The notes: generated by a model from the letters alone, not told the origin. Shown: positions 32,245 through 43,599, numbered from the stretch's first letter. The stretch is 64,000 nucleotides of DNA from Aspidiotus rigidus (GCA_035079385.1 JAVHKY010000059.1:794001-858000), one strand, 5' to 3'. Numbers and translations are program-made.

Positions 32245-32535
32245 GTGAGACTGGACGTCAGCTCAAAATTAGAATAGATAAGAAGAAATTGGGTGATTCG
32301 ACATTTGTGGACCATCTTATTACCACTAGCCATAGTTTCAAAGAGGGATCCGAGTCCCTCCTCCATAGAGAGGCCTCGGTTTTCAAGCGTACCGCGTTAG
32401 AACATATTGAAATTATTCGCCATCTGAATAACGACAACCTAAATGTACTCAACAGGTACATACCTGTTGAGGGGTTGATTGAACTAGTTTATGAGTATGA
32501 TTTACATTGTGATGACTCGCTAGTTCAGTCATGAT
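32196..32535 (+). pseudogene. PLE-3 GIY-YIG endonuclease domain
   Basis: The frame reads GVYKMECNDCNGIYIGETG then RQLKIRID, followed by HLITTSHSF and EIIRHLNNDNLNVLNRY to a stop. GVY/YIG spacing, the Arg after ETG and the C-x2-C between them match the PLE endonuclease. It is offset from the RT frame by one small indel. Confidence 0.88.
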
Positions 32536-32699
32536 TTCCTCGGTAGTATTTGTTGCCGGCCGGTGTTGGTTCAGTTGCTTTCATGTCACCCGTTGACAAT
32601 GGTTCTTTAATCGAAAGCGCTCCGGCGTATTTTGTATTTCTGTGGCTTTAATTAAATTACTCCGTCTGTTTTACTCCTTTGAGTATGTCGTCGGTTGAC

Positions 32700-32852
32700 T
32701 GCCTTTTGGTCAAATTGAAAGATCGAATACCGATGGCCGACAGGAGCGTTGTTTATAGGGTGGCCTGTAGAGATTGCCCTAGCGTGTACATAGGTATGAG
32801 TAGCCGTCAACTCCAAATTAGAGTTGATGAAAGAAGGATGGTATCCTCATAG
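32700..32852 (+). pseudogene. Third PLE: GIY-YIG fragment
   Basis: The plus-strand frame encodes VKLKDRIPMADRSVVYRVAC then RDCPSVYIGMSSRQLQIRVD and a stop. It has the same VY...C-x2-C...YIG...RQL layout as PLE-3 but is diverged (about half the residues), so it is another family member and not a duplication of the neighbour. Too short to act. Confidence 0.82.
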
Positions 32853-33320
32853 GTACGAGCCATACTGATTTGAACGAAGAAGGTACTGAGGCACGTAACA
32901 ATCATTTAATGAACAAGTTCACACGCGACCGGTTTCGAACACGCGAAGGCGCCAACAGCGATGTACTATATTGTGTTATGTGGTCGTATTGTTGTATGTG
33001 TTCTCATGTTTTTGTGTGTGTCAGGGGGGCACTGCATCTTGACGGTTGCCGAGTAGAAGAGGGGGTTCGCAGAGGAGATTCTTCCTTCACTGAAGTTGTA
33101 CCCAAAAGGATCGATTCCGGTGTTGGAGGAAACAAAATTAAATGCATACGCAACCTGCACCTACTCCATCATGGAAGACGGGCGGTGTTTTGCAAAACCG
33201 ACATAAACGTGAACGCAATTATCATCATTACTACAGCCTGGGAAAATAAACTAAAATTACCTAATACTACATTATCCAGAATGACGTTACTCCCGCTCGT
33301 TCCAGGGCACAGGCCTTCCC
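32853..33320. other. Unassigned sequence
   Basis: A 198-codon frame spans 32870-33466 but its end is read through a hairpin arm and no domain is visible. Not supported as a gene. Confidence 0.4.
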
Positions 33321-33322
33321 TA

Positions 33323-33466
33323 TTTTTAGAAAAGAAAGTAAAGACGTGGCTTTTTCCGCACAGAGTTTTATTTGAATATTCTATCAACGTTTCGGCCAAA
33401 TTGGTGGCCTTTATCAAGACGAAACTATGCGGGAAAAGCCTCGTCCTTACTTTCTTTTCTAATTAA
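33323..33466. mobile_element. Hairpin element with TTAGAAAAGAAAGTAA ends
   Basis: TTAGAAAAGAAAGTAAAGAC at the left and the inverse of TTAGAAAAGAAAGTAAGGAC at the right, with arms of about 45 bp. The loop carries, on the minus strand, TTGATAA-A-GGCC...GGCC-GAAACG (33386-33418), a CTGATGA-hairpin-GAAAC type module. Confidence 0.8.
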
Positions 33467-33469
33467 CAA

Positions 33470-34090
33470 TCTTGCACGTGAAGAAATCCTCTCTGCGATA
33501 TTATGGCGGATATCTTCTCTATTTTTCCTTAGGTGCTTCTGTTTTGGGTACTCCTGGTTCACAGAATACTTGCCTCATCGCTTATTTCCTTCTTCCCCCT
33601 CGTTCTCAATTTACCTATTTTTCTTCAATCCATATGGGGTGTATTCATATAATTTTTTGTTCCATCTACTCCTCTTCGACCTAATCATGTGCCTTGCGTA
33701 TTAGAATTTTTTTATTGTAGATGTAATCCATATCACTAGTATTAGTGTTTGCTCCTATTTCACGGCTTCCATGACGAAGTTAAACGAGAAACCTAGAGAA
33801 TCTGTTCTATGAGTCAAATTGGTTTTGGTATGGACGGACGTTCTTTTCGGACCCCCCCCCCCCCCTCTCCACCCCGATAGAACAACACCTTTGTTAAAAT
33901 TTCTACTCTCGCGCCATAATATATCATAGAAGGGGGACTCGGAAAGATTTCCAAGCTCCAACCATAATATTATACAAAAACATAAAAAAAGTACATTAAA
34001 CAAAAAAATCACGAAAAATTAGTACGAACAAAAGAAAGCATACGCTTCAATTATAAAATAAGTTGAAAACTAAAAAATCATTCTATGATT
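33470..34090. other. Unassigned sequence
   Basis: T- and C-rich. Contains a C-run near 33850. No supported gene. Confidence 0.35.
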
Positions 34091-34091
34091 A

Positions 34092-34610
34092 AAAATGTAT
34101 TGCACCACAAGAGCGGACTTGGCTTTACTCGACCTGTCATCTTTTCTTTTTTGGCCAAGAGGAAATATTTTCGCCTCAGGTGGCACTGGTAGAAGCCTTA
34201 ACCGAATGCACATCCCACCGTATGCTTACACCGCAAACTTTTCAAAAAGGGGGGGGGAGCATGTGCATTTCGATTCCCGCAAATTTCCTCTGTTGGTGAC
34301 TATGGTCCAGACACTGAATTTGCGGGCTTTGAAGTCGTCGAACGTTTGCCATCTGTCGTCGCCTCTCACAAATTTGGACAACTCCTTTTCCCAAATAAAA
34401 TTCTTACAGCTTCCTGCTGCCACAAAGTACTCCGTACAACTTTCTTCCTCGTGAGGGCGTTACAGAATTGCTTTATCAGCTGCAACCCACTGATAAGCGG
34501 CAGTCCATAGCGGCAAAGAAATATCTGGTACGTCGACGAATGGAGTGCTATTTTTCGAATGTGGATTTCGTTCTTCTGACCACTGCCTGACTAAGTCTAA
34601 AACGTTATTT
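34092..34610 (-). pseudogene. SWIM-zinc-finger MULE transposase, C-terminal remnant
   Basis: The minus strand encodes LNNVLDLVRQWSEERNPHSK, PDISLPLWTAAYQWVAADK, then (after a stop) EYFVAAGSCKNFIWEKELSK, DDRWQTFDDFKARKFSVWTI, and a SWIM finger ESKCTCSPPLFEKFAVCKHT (C-x-C-x(n)-C-x-H). A decayed basic tail follows (KKRKDDRSSKAKSALVVQ). SWIM fingers with this order (QW-x-x-ER...ISL-x-xW-x-xAY...FDDF...C-x-C...CKH) are typical of insect MULE-derived proteins. In-frame stops near 34457 and 34215 show it is dead. The catalytic domain is not present. Confidence 0.7.
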
Positions 34611-34614
34611 AAAA

Positions 34615-35089
34615 ATTGGCTGGCGGGCAAGCGTTCATTCCTTCTTATTTTTTTATTTCATTTTCCGTAAAAACACTCTAAAAATTTCTTGTATTTTTCT
34701 TTCTTTTTTTCGTGAGCATACTCAAAAATTTCGTGTGCTGTACTTCTCGTCACCACCACTTGTTATCTCGTTATTTTGGATGATTTTTTCGTGCTGCTGT
34801 TTTTCGTTCAAACGCCTTTTTCTTTTCGTGGAGTTTAATATTCTCACACAGGGTTGGACTGAAGAACCTAATGTTTAATATAAGGCCTTATTCCTCAATT
34901 GCGGTAAAACTAATGATGAGGTAACATCCGAAAGTACTCTTGTAAGCTAACTATTAAACTAGTTTTTTTAAATTTTCAGTGCTCTACTTACACCTCATTG
35001 CCTTCAATATGAGTTCCGATTCCGATTCGAATTTTAAATGATTTGCAAAAGAAATTTAGCGCTAGTTCCGAAAGAAAAATGACCCCACA
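34615..35089. other. Unassigned sequence
   Basis: Nothing supported. Confidence 0.35.
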
Positions 35090-35297
35090 AAGTTTTAAAA
35101 TAAGATAATTCTTGAACTTTTTACTTTGACAAATGGTCGATTTTCGGCCCAATCGAATCCATCACTCAGCTCAGAAAAGTTTGTTTTAGGCTCAAATCGT
35201 AGATAAAATTGAGATATTTCGCGTTTTTGTGCTAGAAAAGATTCACCGCAAGATCCCATTTTACTAGTAAGATTATTTTACCCCACTTATGGTATAG
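35090..35297 (+). repeat. Dispersed repeat, copy 3
   Basis: Contains TTTAGGCTCAAATCGTAGAT, AAAATTGAGATATTTCGC and the end CCCATTTTACTAGTAAGATT...TTTTACCCCACTTATGGTATA, matching the copies at 14.1-14.5 and 26.3 kb. Confidence 0.6.
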
Positions 35298-36895
35298 GAA
35301 CAGAATATTAGGATTTTGAAGGGGAAAGAGCTCCAATTGCTCGCGTCACACCATCAAATATATGAAACTCTTTTTCTGGCACACATGAAGTCACCTTAAC
35401 TCGAAATAAAATATTTTTTCCGTTTTCAATATTCAGAGGGGAAAAACAACCTCCGATGAATATTCCAGAAAAAATAAAGGCTCTTTTGAATTCGATGGAA
35501 AGAATTGCGCACATTATTACATGTAGGTACGCACTGAAGTAAATGAAAAAATAAATATAAGATGGATTATATTATTTTTGCAGAATTTTCTCATTCAAAT
35601 GTTCGCTAAAATTACGAGAAACTTTTCCCGTGGTATATGCAAACGAATACAACAAACTTTTGTTTCGTAAGCTCTTCTGAAATATGTTTACAATGATGCA
35701 CAAGTTGAAGCGAAACAAAAATTGTGCTCATGGAATTACACTTGAATAGACTTCATTGTTTTTTCCCTCACTTTCCACTTTCACACAAGAAACACACCCT
35801 TATGCGAGGTACCGCGAATGCACTACCCTTAGCTCGACATTTTAATTACCATATTGATACCCGGAGAACAATATTCTAGTACCAGCTAACTTGAACGAGG
35901 AAAAACTCATTCTTAGTTTTCTGGTAGGTATCACTCGAGAAAATTACTAAATTACAGGAAGAAAATTAAGATAAAAGATGATGTAGGTCTATACGTCTTC
36001 TAATTAAACGAAACAAAGTATAGAAATCTGCACTTAGGAAAGCAGAATATTTTTTTTCCTATATTTTCTCCTGATCGATTAATCTCTCTCTCACCTCTCA
36101 ACTCTCATTTGCCTAATTAGCCCTCCGTGATATCGAATACTTGAATCGATAGTAAACATTACACAAGCAGCTTCTTCTTGGTTGCACAGCACAATGAGAC
36201 CCATATATAACGCGATTCGAGCTTGAAAAATGGCATTATAAAAAACAACATTCTTCTCGGTCTGTCTACATTCGCCATCAAAACTTCTTTCAAAATCTTT
36301 GCACTTTTCCCTTCTAGAAAGGGAGGGACTATTTTTTCTCCGTAATTATAACGAGATAGAGATAAGAAACTGAATTATAAAAATTTGCAGTTTGCGGTGT
36401 CTCTTTTGTTAGGTACGTCAATTTAGGCGAATAGAGGGTGGATTTTTCGACACCGATTAGGATAGATTTCGTCCACCGATTGAGATCAATATTGATTTTG
36501 ATGATAGACTAGGATCGATGAATTGGTCGAAATCTTCTCGAGTCCTTCCTGCCTTCCTCATACATAAGGCTCGATACGGTCGGGATTTTATTTCTACGCC
36601 TCCTTTCCTCATATAACCCGTGGGTCAAAATTTTTCCGAGTCTTTCCCCCTCCTCTTCTCGCTTCCCATATGCAGACAGCCCATGGTGAATTTTCACAAG
36701 TCCTCTCTACACATATATGTCACGTTGGAATCAGTCGGAAATTTGCGAGACGCTTTATGACCTTGGCCTAATTTGAGAACTCAAAAAAACTTTACCCGAC
36801 GCGTAGTATCACGTCATCAGTGACATTGACCTACTTTACGGAGAGCCATATAGGCTAACTTAGGTTGAAATGGCCGTTAACAACTTCAAAGACTT
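35298..36895. other. Unassigned sequence, ~1.6 kb
   Basis: No gene or RNA supported. TGACCTTGGCCTAATT near 36760 and GACGTCATCAGTGACATTGACC-like text near 36815 tie its end to the dispersed TGACGTCA repeats. Confidence 0.35.
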
Positions 36896-36959
36896 GTATG
36901 CCAAAGTAAGACAAAATAATTATAGAAAAAATAAAGCATGACATAAAGTAAAGAGGTCT

Positions 36960-37330
36960 TTTACTGAGTACTGACAAGATCGAGTATGGTGGTGAGTAAG
37001 AAGAGAAGCCTTATCGCCCCACCGTTGAAAATGAAGAATACAAAGCTCTAGCCAGAAAATGTAATAAAGTTTAGTACTTAGGAGTATACCTAGACAAGAA
37101 TTAGAGCTCGGAAACACATGTTCAAACAATGTTCGAGAAGGATATGAAAATGATTCCAAAGCAAGCAGCAGTCGCACAAAATTGGGTACAACAATAGAGC
37201 AAGATGATTTATGCCGGAAGGAACCTCAGACACATAATAATGTGAAATATGCAAGTGCTATACATAGACCGGCTTTATCGTCACATCTTGCTGCGCTATG
37301 AACGCCCACATATTTGCGATTGCAATTAAT
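36960..37330 (+). pseudogene. R1-like LINE reverse transcriptase remnant
   Basis: Around 37075 the plus strand encodes YLGVYLDKN, a stop, SSETHVQTMFEKDMKMIPKQ, and in the next stretch SKMIYAGRNLRHIIM. The YLGV-x-LD...H...KA-x-K block followed by a Lys-x-x-(I/L)-x-x-(A/G) stretch is the segment after the catalytic box in R1/Jockey-type reverse transcriptases. Multiple stops. It may belong to the same old insertion as the C-terminal piece at 39.9-40.35 kb, split by the PLE between them. Confidence 0.45.
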
Positions 37331-37334
37331 ATGT

Positions 37335-38695
37335 GACTGAGATGTGCGATTGCAGCAAGTTTCCCATCATACGTACAGAAGATGCGAGCCCGCTGAAGAA
37401 ACTAGAGGATGACCAATGTTGCATATGAGGCCATGGAAAGAGCGAAACAGAACAATATTGATCCGAAACCAGGCTTATAACACCTGTAGAGTGGATTCAA
37501 ATTTGACAGCAATATCATTTTTATTGTTAGACTTCTGGACCATTGTTGAGCTTTTCAAAAGATCGTAGAGCCTTTACAAATATTCGGAAAATTTCGCTTT
37601 AGAACTCACGAAATTTCTGATTTCACCTTCAAGAAATATTTTTGAACTCTAAATAGACAAGTTTTATTGTCATTTCTCCTTTCGCCTCACTAGTTCAAAT
37701 ACAGTGTTTAAAGCCATCTATTAAATAAAAAGTGTCTGTAAACTTGTTTTTGGAATAGGAATTGTTTAAGTATAATACACTATGTTATTTTTCGTCAGTT
37801 CGATTCGAATCTGGGTCAATGAAGTGAATACAGAGGGAGCGACGATATCGAAAATTTTAAAGTGTTTGGTTAGTCAAAATCAAAATTTTTACATTTCTCA
37901 TTCGCATGATTTTACTACACATCGTTGACGTATTTTATAAGCCTGTCATTTACACGAGCTGAGCAATTTTTTGCGGAATTTCATCGGCTCTGAAACGAGA
38001 AATAATAACCCCTAAACTTCAAAATAATATACATTCATTTAGCGCACGCTTTATTCCATTCATAAATAAACGATTCGTAAAAAAAAACTACTTTAAGACC
38101 GCAGCCTAATGTCTTGTCGATTTTTATTGATATCATTCTTTTCGGGATTATTTTATTGTATAATGCGTAATGATTTAAATAATCGAACCACGCTTCATTT
38201 TTACTGTCGGTATTTTTACTGGCGGTTTATTCTTAGATGTTTATTGCACTCGCACCACAATGCTGTATCATACTTGTACTTCTTAACGCAAGAATGGGTG
38301 GAGGTCAAACGAATTTCAGAAAGTTCGTTTACTTTCAAAATCTTCGTAATTTTTATCAAATAATCTCAGTTGAGGGCTCTTGAAACATCATAGTGGGAAG
38401 AGAGCTCTGCACGTCAATGCATGAGCTCGAATAATATTAATTTTTTTCCCTTTTTTTTCATTACTTTGTACAATTCTTATGTAAGTGTAGAGGCGATCTG
38501 AAGAATTGAACTACGAGGACGTGCACGATTTCGGTACTATTTCGTAAAGCACAATATTATAATAATGATATGCTATGAATTTTTAAGGAAGGGGTTTTTG
38601 GAACTGATCTTCTAGGAACTCGGCTGCGCTCTATGAAGGGATGATAAGGCCCTCCTATCGTTGAGATTAGACCAGAAATGGTGTTCATTTATTTG
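37335..38695. other. Unassigned sequence, ~1.4 kb
   Basis: AT-rich. No supported gene. Confidence 0.35.
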
Positions 38696-38699
38696 AGGT

Positions 38700-39850
38700 C
38701 AAAGATTTCTCAACAATGAACCCGAGCAATTTTGGGAAAAACGTGTGTTCTTAATACACAGGCCGAAAACAAAGGGACGGAGGACACGACGCAATTGTGA
38801 TGAGAACTTTCCCACGAACGTTTCCTACTGTCTAGGGTCGGATTGCGAGGGATGGAGGTGGGGAAATCTACGCATTTCCGAGTAATCTTTCTTCGAACCC
38901 CGAGGTCAATATCTAAGTTGACCTCATTCACTCTGGCTATGCGCTTTATAGTCAAAAGCTCCTTGAGGAAGGCGGACTGACTCAACGGAATATTGGTCAG
39001 CCGATAGATTAAGCTGTTAAAAGCAGCGAATTTGTGAGTGACGGGGTAAAAAGATTTGCCGTGGACAGTAATATCGGTCGAAGTATCTTTCCTGTAGATG
39101 CGGCGAATTCATGGACACCGTCAGTATCAGAGATCGTCAAATCCAAGTAGATGAACCATCTACTTCCAAGGTAAATTTTATGGAAGGGTATTGATTGTTT
39201 AGATACTGAGATCTCGGGGGACCAGTCCATGTACACAACAGATCATCGATGTACCTGTGCCATTAATAGACATATGACTAAAAACCACGGAGCCAGAAGA
39301 GAAACAATCGAGCTCAAATTTAGACACGAAGACCCCCGGGATGAGAAGAAGAAGCGATTGGAATACCAACCTCCTCAAGAGACTTGAAAAATTTCTCACC
39401 GAATTTACAAAAGTTGTGAAACCAACAAATATTAAGCAAGTTGAAAAATTTTGCCAATTCTTCGTGACAAATACTTAATTGAACTAAAAGGTCTTCCATA
39501 TGTTGGATGGCAGTTGCTTTAGGGATGTTTGGAATTATGCCAACCACATCGAAAGAACATAACGTCGATCCCGGCGGAAGAATATCATCTTACTTTAAGC
39601 CTATTGGTCAAGGAAACCTAATTCTTCACAGAGTAGGGTGACTCAAAATCGATTCTAGATTTGAACCAGGAGTCCAAGAATTTCGCTAATGAGTACGTGG
39701 GAGAAGACACAAAGGAAACGACTGGACGCATCGGAGTACCTTTCTTATAACTTGGCAAATTGTAATAATTCCACTTTTGGTTACTTGAGTAAGGCAAGAA
39801 AAATGATGAGAGAAGGCACAGCAGGCGCAAACGCATTTACCTATAGAACG
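38700..39850 (-). mobile_element. Penelope-like element copy PLE-5, decayed RT
   Basis: The minus strand reads, from 39836 down, MRPVVSFVSSPTYSLAKFLD, ESPYSVKN, CSFDVVGIIPNIPKATAIQH, FFNLLNICW, VFVSKFELDCFSSG, then a degraded catalytic box region (MSINGTGTSMICCVHG reads across it out of frame), LDLTISDTDGVHEF and KRIARVNEVNLDIDLGVRRK. The order is right but frames change at least five times. Neither the N-terminal domain nor the endonuclease is recognisable. It is closest in wording to PLE-3. Confidence 0.85.
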
Positions 39851-39917
39851 AGCATAAAAGATGTGAGTCGACGCCCATAGAACCACGATCCAGTGTTATG
39901 GCAGACTCCATAGAACC

Positions 39918-40350
39918 GTGTCATATATTCCCACCACCGTAATATATGGTGCGAGACCAATTCGAAATGACATAGTCATCCAAGCACTAATGACAGCAAA
40001 AAATGAGAAAATGGAACTCGACCTCGCAAAAATCTTACTGCCACCCCTCGACAGACTAATGAAAAATAAAGAATTTACATTACAGTTGGGGGGAAAAAAG
40101 GGAAATGCCCTCCAGCAGGAAGACACTATCGAAGCCCGGCCTTGTTTCTGGCTAGGACAGCGACTTAGCGGGCACGGGTCCTAATAAGAAAAGCTCCGAG
40201 ACACCACAACACATCTTCATAGAATGCAAACTAATCGACCTGACTAGCTAGACGGAAACGAGAAGGCGACCCAGGACTTCCTCATCGAAGTAGTGAAAGA
40301 TTTGTGGGGGAAGGAAGTCGACGAAAAATAAAGAAGAATGTCGACGACAT
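39918..40350 (+). pseudogene. R1-like LINE C-terminal remnant
   Basis: A frame at 39918-40184 ends CFWLGQRLSGHGS. In the shifted frame SSETPQHIFIECKLIDLTS follows, then ATQDFLIEVVKDLWGKEVDE. The order QLLTGHG, then E-x-x-x-H-x-x-x-EC, then an amphipathic end, is the C-terminal zinc-binding region of R1-clade LINE polyproteins. The cysteines upstream of GHGS are partly lost. The following ~220 bp, rich in AAGC/TAAGC words, may be its 3' UTR. Confidence 0.5.
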
Positions 40351-40359
40351 GAAACATGT

Positions 40360-41941
40360 AGACAAATAAACACATACTAGTCCCACACAAACAACTAGCT
40401 CTAAGCGTAAGTATCTACCTTTAACTTCAAGCATAAGAATCATATTAGCCCATTAGCCTTCAGCACAAAGTGGACAGACAGTAACACTTCATACTCAGCA
40501 ATAGACTCAAGCAACCATCAAGAATCAATAGACACGGTAAACTAGCCTTAAGCATCAGAAAAACGCGAAACTTTCAAGGTACGTAGAGGTGTGCTGGCTA
40601 GTTACAACAGTAATATAATGTCCTCCCCCCCCCTACACATTATGGGTCTCTACAGGTAAGGAACGGGCATACTGTTGGAGAGGGCGTATGTCTCAGGAGA
40701 TGCCGGAAAAGGGTAAGAAAACATTAAGCGTTTCCGGGGCTGCAGATCAGGCTCTGAACTGGTGTGAAGACTATCTAGGCCTGCTCGGATAGATCGAGCC
40801 TAGCATAAAGCTAATATAAGCCTAGCATAAAGGATAATATAGAGATAGAAGCCTGCATGAAACGAATACTAGACTCATATCTCGAAGGTCGGAATTTTTC
40901 CAAGTATTAAGGTCATGCGGACGATACCGCAATCTCAGGCTCAGACCTCACCACAGAAACACGAGAGTCAAAAAAAGAAAATAGATATGATGGTGTGGTG
41001 AAGGTCCCATGCTGGTGGATACCCATCCTGCTTCCCCCTCCCCCTTGATCCGGCCTTGATAACGAATTACCGTCAGTCTGTTTCATCGGGCTGAGGCGAG
41101 GTGCACAACTTGCTTGTACCATATTTTGTATAACCTCCACCTGTAATAACAATTTCCCTACAAATATACTCCAAAATGGCGACAACACGAACTTCGAGTT
41201 GATTTAGTATATTATTATATTCAAAACGCGGTAAATACAGATCGACTCCACACTGTCGTCTAGTACTGACACCATCCGAACTATAATGTTACAGGTAAAT
41301 CAGTACTACCGAGTACATGTCACTGTACTCAAGTACTTTAAATTAGAATTCTTATAATTCGTTGGATACAAAATATTCATATCAAGTATTTAGGAGGAGG
41401 AAAAATCGAAGTAGGTACGTATACGGGCGGGATAACTGTAACAACAATACAATAATCAAACGCGGCTCGCTATTAAAGTGTATGTGGAACTGATGGTCAT
41501 AAAATTCAACCGGCAATCACTCAACTACCACAAATGTAATTGAACATACATAGTTCATTCGAAATACTATTAGGCGCGTTCATATTACATCGACAATATT
41601 TGAAATCATGCATTGAAAAGTGACAATTCAGCAAAAAAACGAATTCGAATTTCAAAGACATTCAAACCAGTTCTCTTCTAATTTCACAATATACTTTTTC
41701 AGGCTCAAATAACCGCACCTATTTTCACTTAATCAACGTCTTATTAGGAAAATAATACGCATTTCGTTCATAATTATTATTAAGCTTTCGTAATTCATAA
41801 AAATGAAGTTGGGGCACGAAATTGAGTGTATAGGGTGTGTAGGTGCTGGCGTTACTTTGCACAGCCGCGTATGGTTCTCAACGTGCTCAATAGGCTATAA
41901 ACCTAATTCATGAATTGCAAGATCTAAAGTTCAGAATACGT
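40360..41941. other. Unassigned sequence with one TGACGTCA-family scrap
   Basis: 40790-40910 has CTAGCATAAAGCTAATATAA and TCGAAGGTCGGAATTTTTCC, as in the repeats near 6.3 and 28.7 kb. Otherwise nothing supported. Confidence 0.35.
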
Positions 41942-42999
41942 TTATCTTTTCACACAGACAATAGTCAGCGAACAGACGGAACAAGAAATTTTCATATCCG
42001 TAGGATAACTAATTGTAACATTGAGGATCTGTAAAGGAATTGGTTCTGAATCCAACCATAGATTTTGAGGTCCAACATCGAAAAATAATATTGCGATGGT
42101 AGGCCGACTTTTGTATTCGCGACTGATTAATAAACCGCGACCGGTTTTGATCAGAATCATGATCTAAGCGTATTTAGGATACGATGGTAGGTATGAGGTA
42201 GAAACAGACCGAGACATAAAATTCAGAACTTCCACGTTGAAAAAGTATGAAGTAAAACAAAGATGATGTCATAAATTATTCTACCGTCTGTGGATTACCT
42301 ACGATAGGATTTGCAAAACACAACACGGAACATGTCAAAAGCCCCAATACATAAATCAGGAAAGTTTATAAAGCAGCATTTAATTTACGAATATTCTAAT
42401 TCAGCAAGAGAGAACTCCAGATTTACTGGGCTAACGCTTCTCGTTTCATTACTTTGCATATGGTACTTTGAAAATTTGATAACATCATATAACTAGTACA
42501 GATTATCAGAAACACTTACCTTATCGATAGAGAATGACTTTATGGAGGCCAGACTTCTATTCTGAGCACAGGGATAATTAGGGGCAAGTTTGGCACATAT
42601 TCCACTCACATCTAGGCCTGATGGCGGGAAAGCACAACGAATTGGAGAACAGGAAGCGAGATCAGAAATTTGGTCGCGTCTAACACGAAAAATCTCAACG
42701 TTATCGGTGTCGAGAAGACTAGGCGATTGCGGGGTGGGTGGCTTCGAACTTGGTGGTCGATTTTCGTGTATCGTATTTTCACGTTCACCTTCTTGAACAT
42801 CGAGCGAATCTTGACCCTTACGAAGGTTTGATGCTGATACTGGCAAATCCTTTATCTCCAACGTATTTGGTGGCGTGTCGTGGAGTACGTAATTTTCGCT
42901 ATCGACACTCAAAAACGAAGCCGGTATGGAGGTTGGTTCTTCGTCCGTACCCATGGACTCGAGCAATAACTCACATTCGTCATCTGATGATGGAAACAT
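41942..42999 (-). CDS. Candidate two-exon gene, unknown product (233 aa)
   Basis: Minus-strand model: exon 1 is 42999-42520 (160 codons) and ends ATCGATAAG|GTAAGTG; exon 2 is 42163-41942 after ACGCTTAG. The phases agree (0/0). I chose ATG at 42997-42999 (AAAATGTTTCC context). An upstream in-frame ATG at 43110 would add 37 residues rich in Ile, Leu and Phe that could be a membrane anchor, or simply 5' UTR. The protein starts with an acidic stretch (SSDDECELLLESMGTDEE), has a Ser/Pro-rich middle (RPPSSKPPTPQSPSLLD) and a C-terminal part FFDVGPQNLWLDSEPIPLQI, ending Cys-rich. I do not recognise the family. The sequence upstream (43.1-43.5 kb) is CpG-richer than its surroundings, fitting a promoter. 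Further exons cannot be excluded. Confidence 0.45.
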
Positions 43000-43500
43000 T
43001 TTCGACAGAATCGTGAGAGAAAGAATACAAATGAGCAATAATATGATGAAGCGACGCACGTAAATCGAAAGCGAGAACACAATTATTCTACAATTTTCAC
43101 ATAAACGCACATGATCACTGGAGAGACGAACTCCTCAGACGAACCGATGCGGTACGAAGACCGAAGAACGTTACGGTGGACCGGCAACTCTACGACTGCT
43201 AGCAGTTTACGATTCAACGCGTGGTAGTGAAAAATGAATGCCGCACGTCACAACACGACGATTGTACGCGCAGTCGACAACACTGCTCACTGCTGCGTGC
43301 TGCTCCAAAGCTGCTCCTCACCACTCCTGACTTTACCCAGCTTGAGCTACACTTGTCGCTGCCTCGTGGCAACGAACAGTGTTTGCTTGCCGTTCCCGAA
43401 ATGATTCCATTCGTCAGTTTTAAAACTGGGAATCCGCCAGCATCCACGACGCGTGTATTTCGTTCAACAGTAATGGTACTTTTGCCAAATACAAAAGAGG
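43000..43500. promoter_or_regulatory. CpG-richer region upstream of the unknown gene
   Basis: Base composition changes to GC-rich with many CG dinucleotides (CGACGAACC, ACGAAGACCGAAGAACG, GCACGTCACAACACGACG) immediately upstream of the candidate gene, whereas flanking DNA is AT-rich. No TATA box chosen. A 143-codon plus-strand frame (43221-43652) crosses it, but its end lies in a fold-back element. Confidence 0.35.
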
Positions 43501-43599
43501 TACCTAAGCTTTGCTGTACAAAGTTGAAATTCACGTTCGACGACCAAGAAAACTGTATCTCTCGGGTGATTGGTATGTGCGAGTGTATTAATCGTGATA

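Larger units (their letters stand above)
30200..32535 (+). mobile_element. Penelope-like element copy PLE-3, nearly full length
   Basis: The longest PLE here. It starts in the N-terminal region (KFLTEKWIRTELRRWHGRL near 30297) and runs through the RT and GIY-YIG domains. It lies head-to-tail with PLE-2 upstream and a further GIY-YIG fragment downstream (32700-32852). Such tandem arrangement is a known habit of Penelope elements. Three lesions separate it from an intact frame: one in-frame stop at 31032-31034, a frameshift near 31120 and a frameshift near 32195. Confidence 0.9.

Noticed and set aside
32870..33466. 198-codon plus-strand frame
   Set aside because: No domain, and its last third is read through a hairpin element arm; probably chance.
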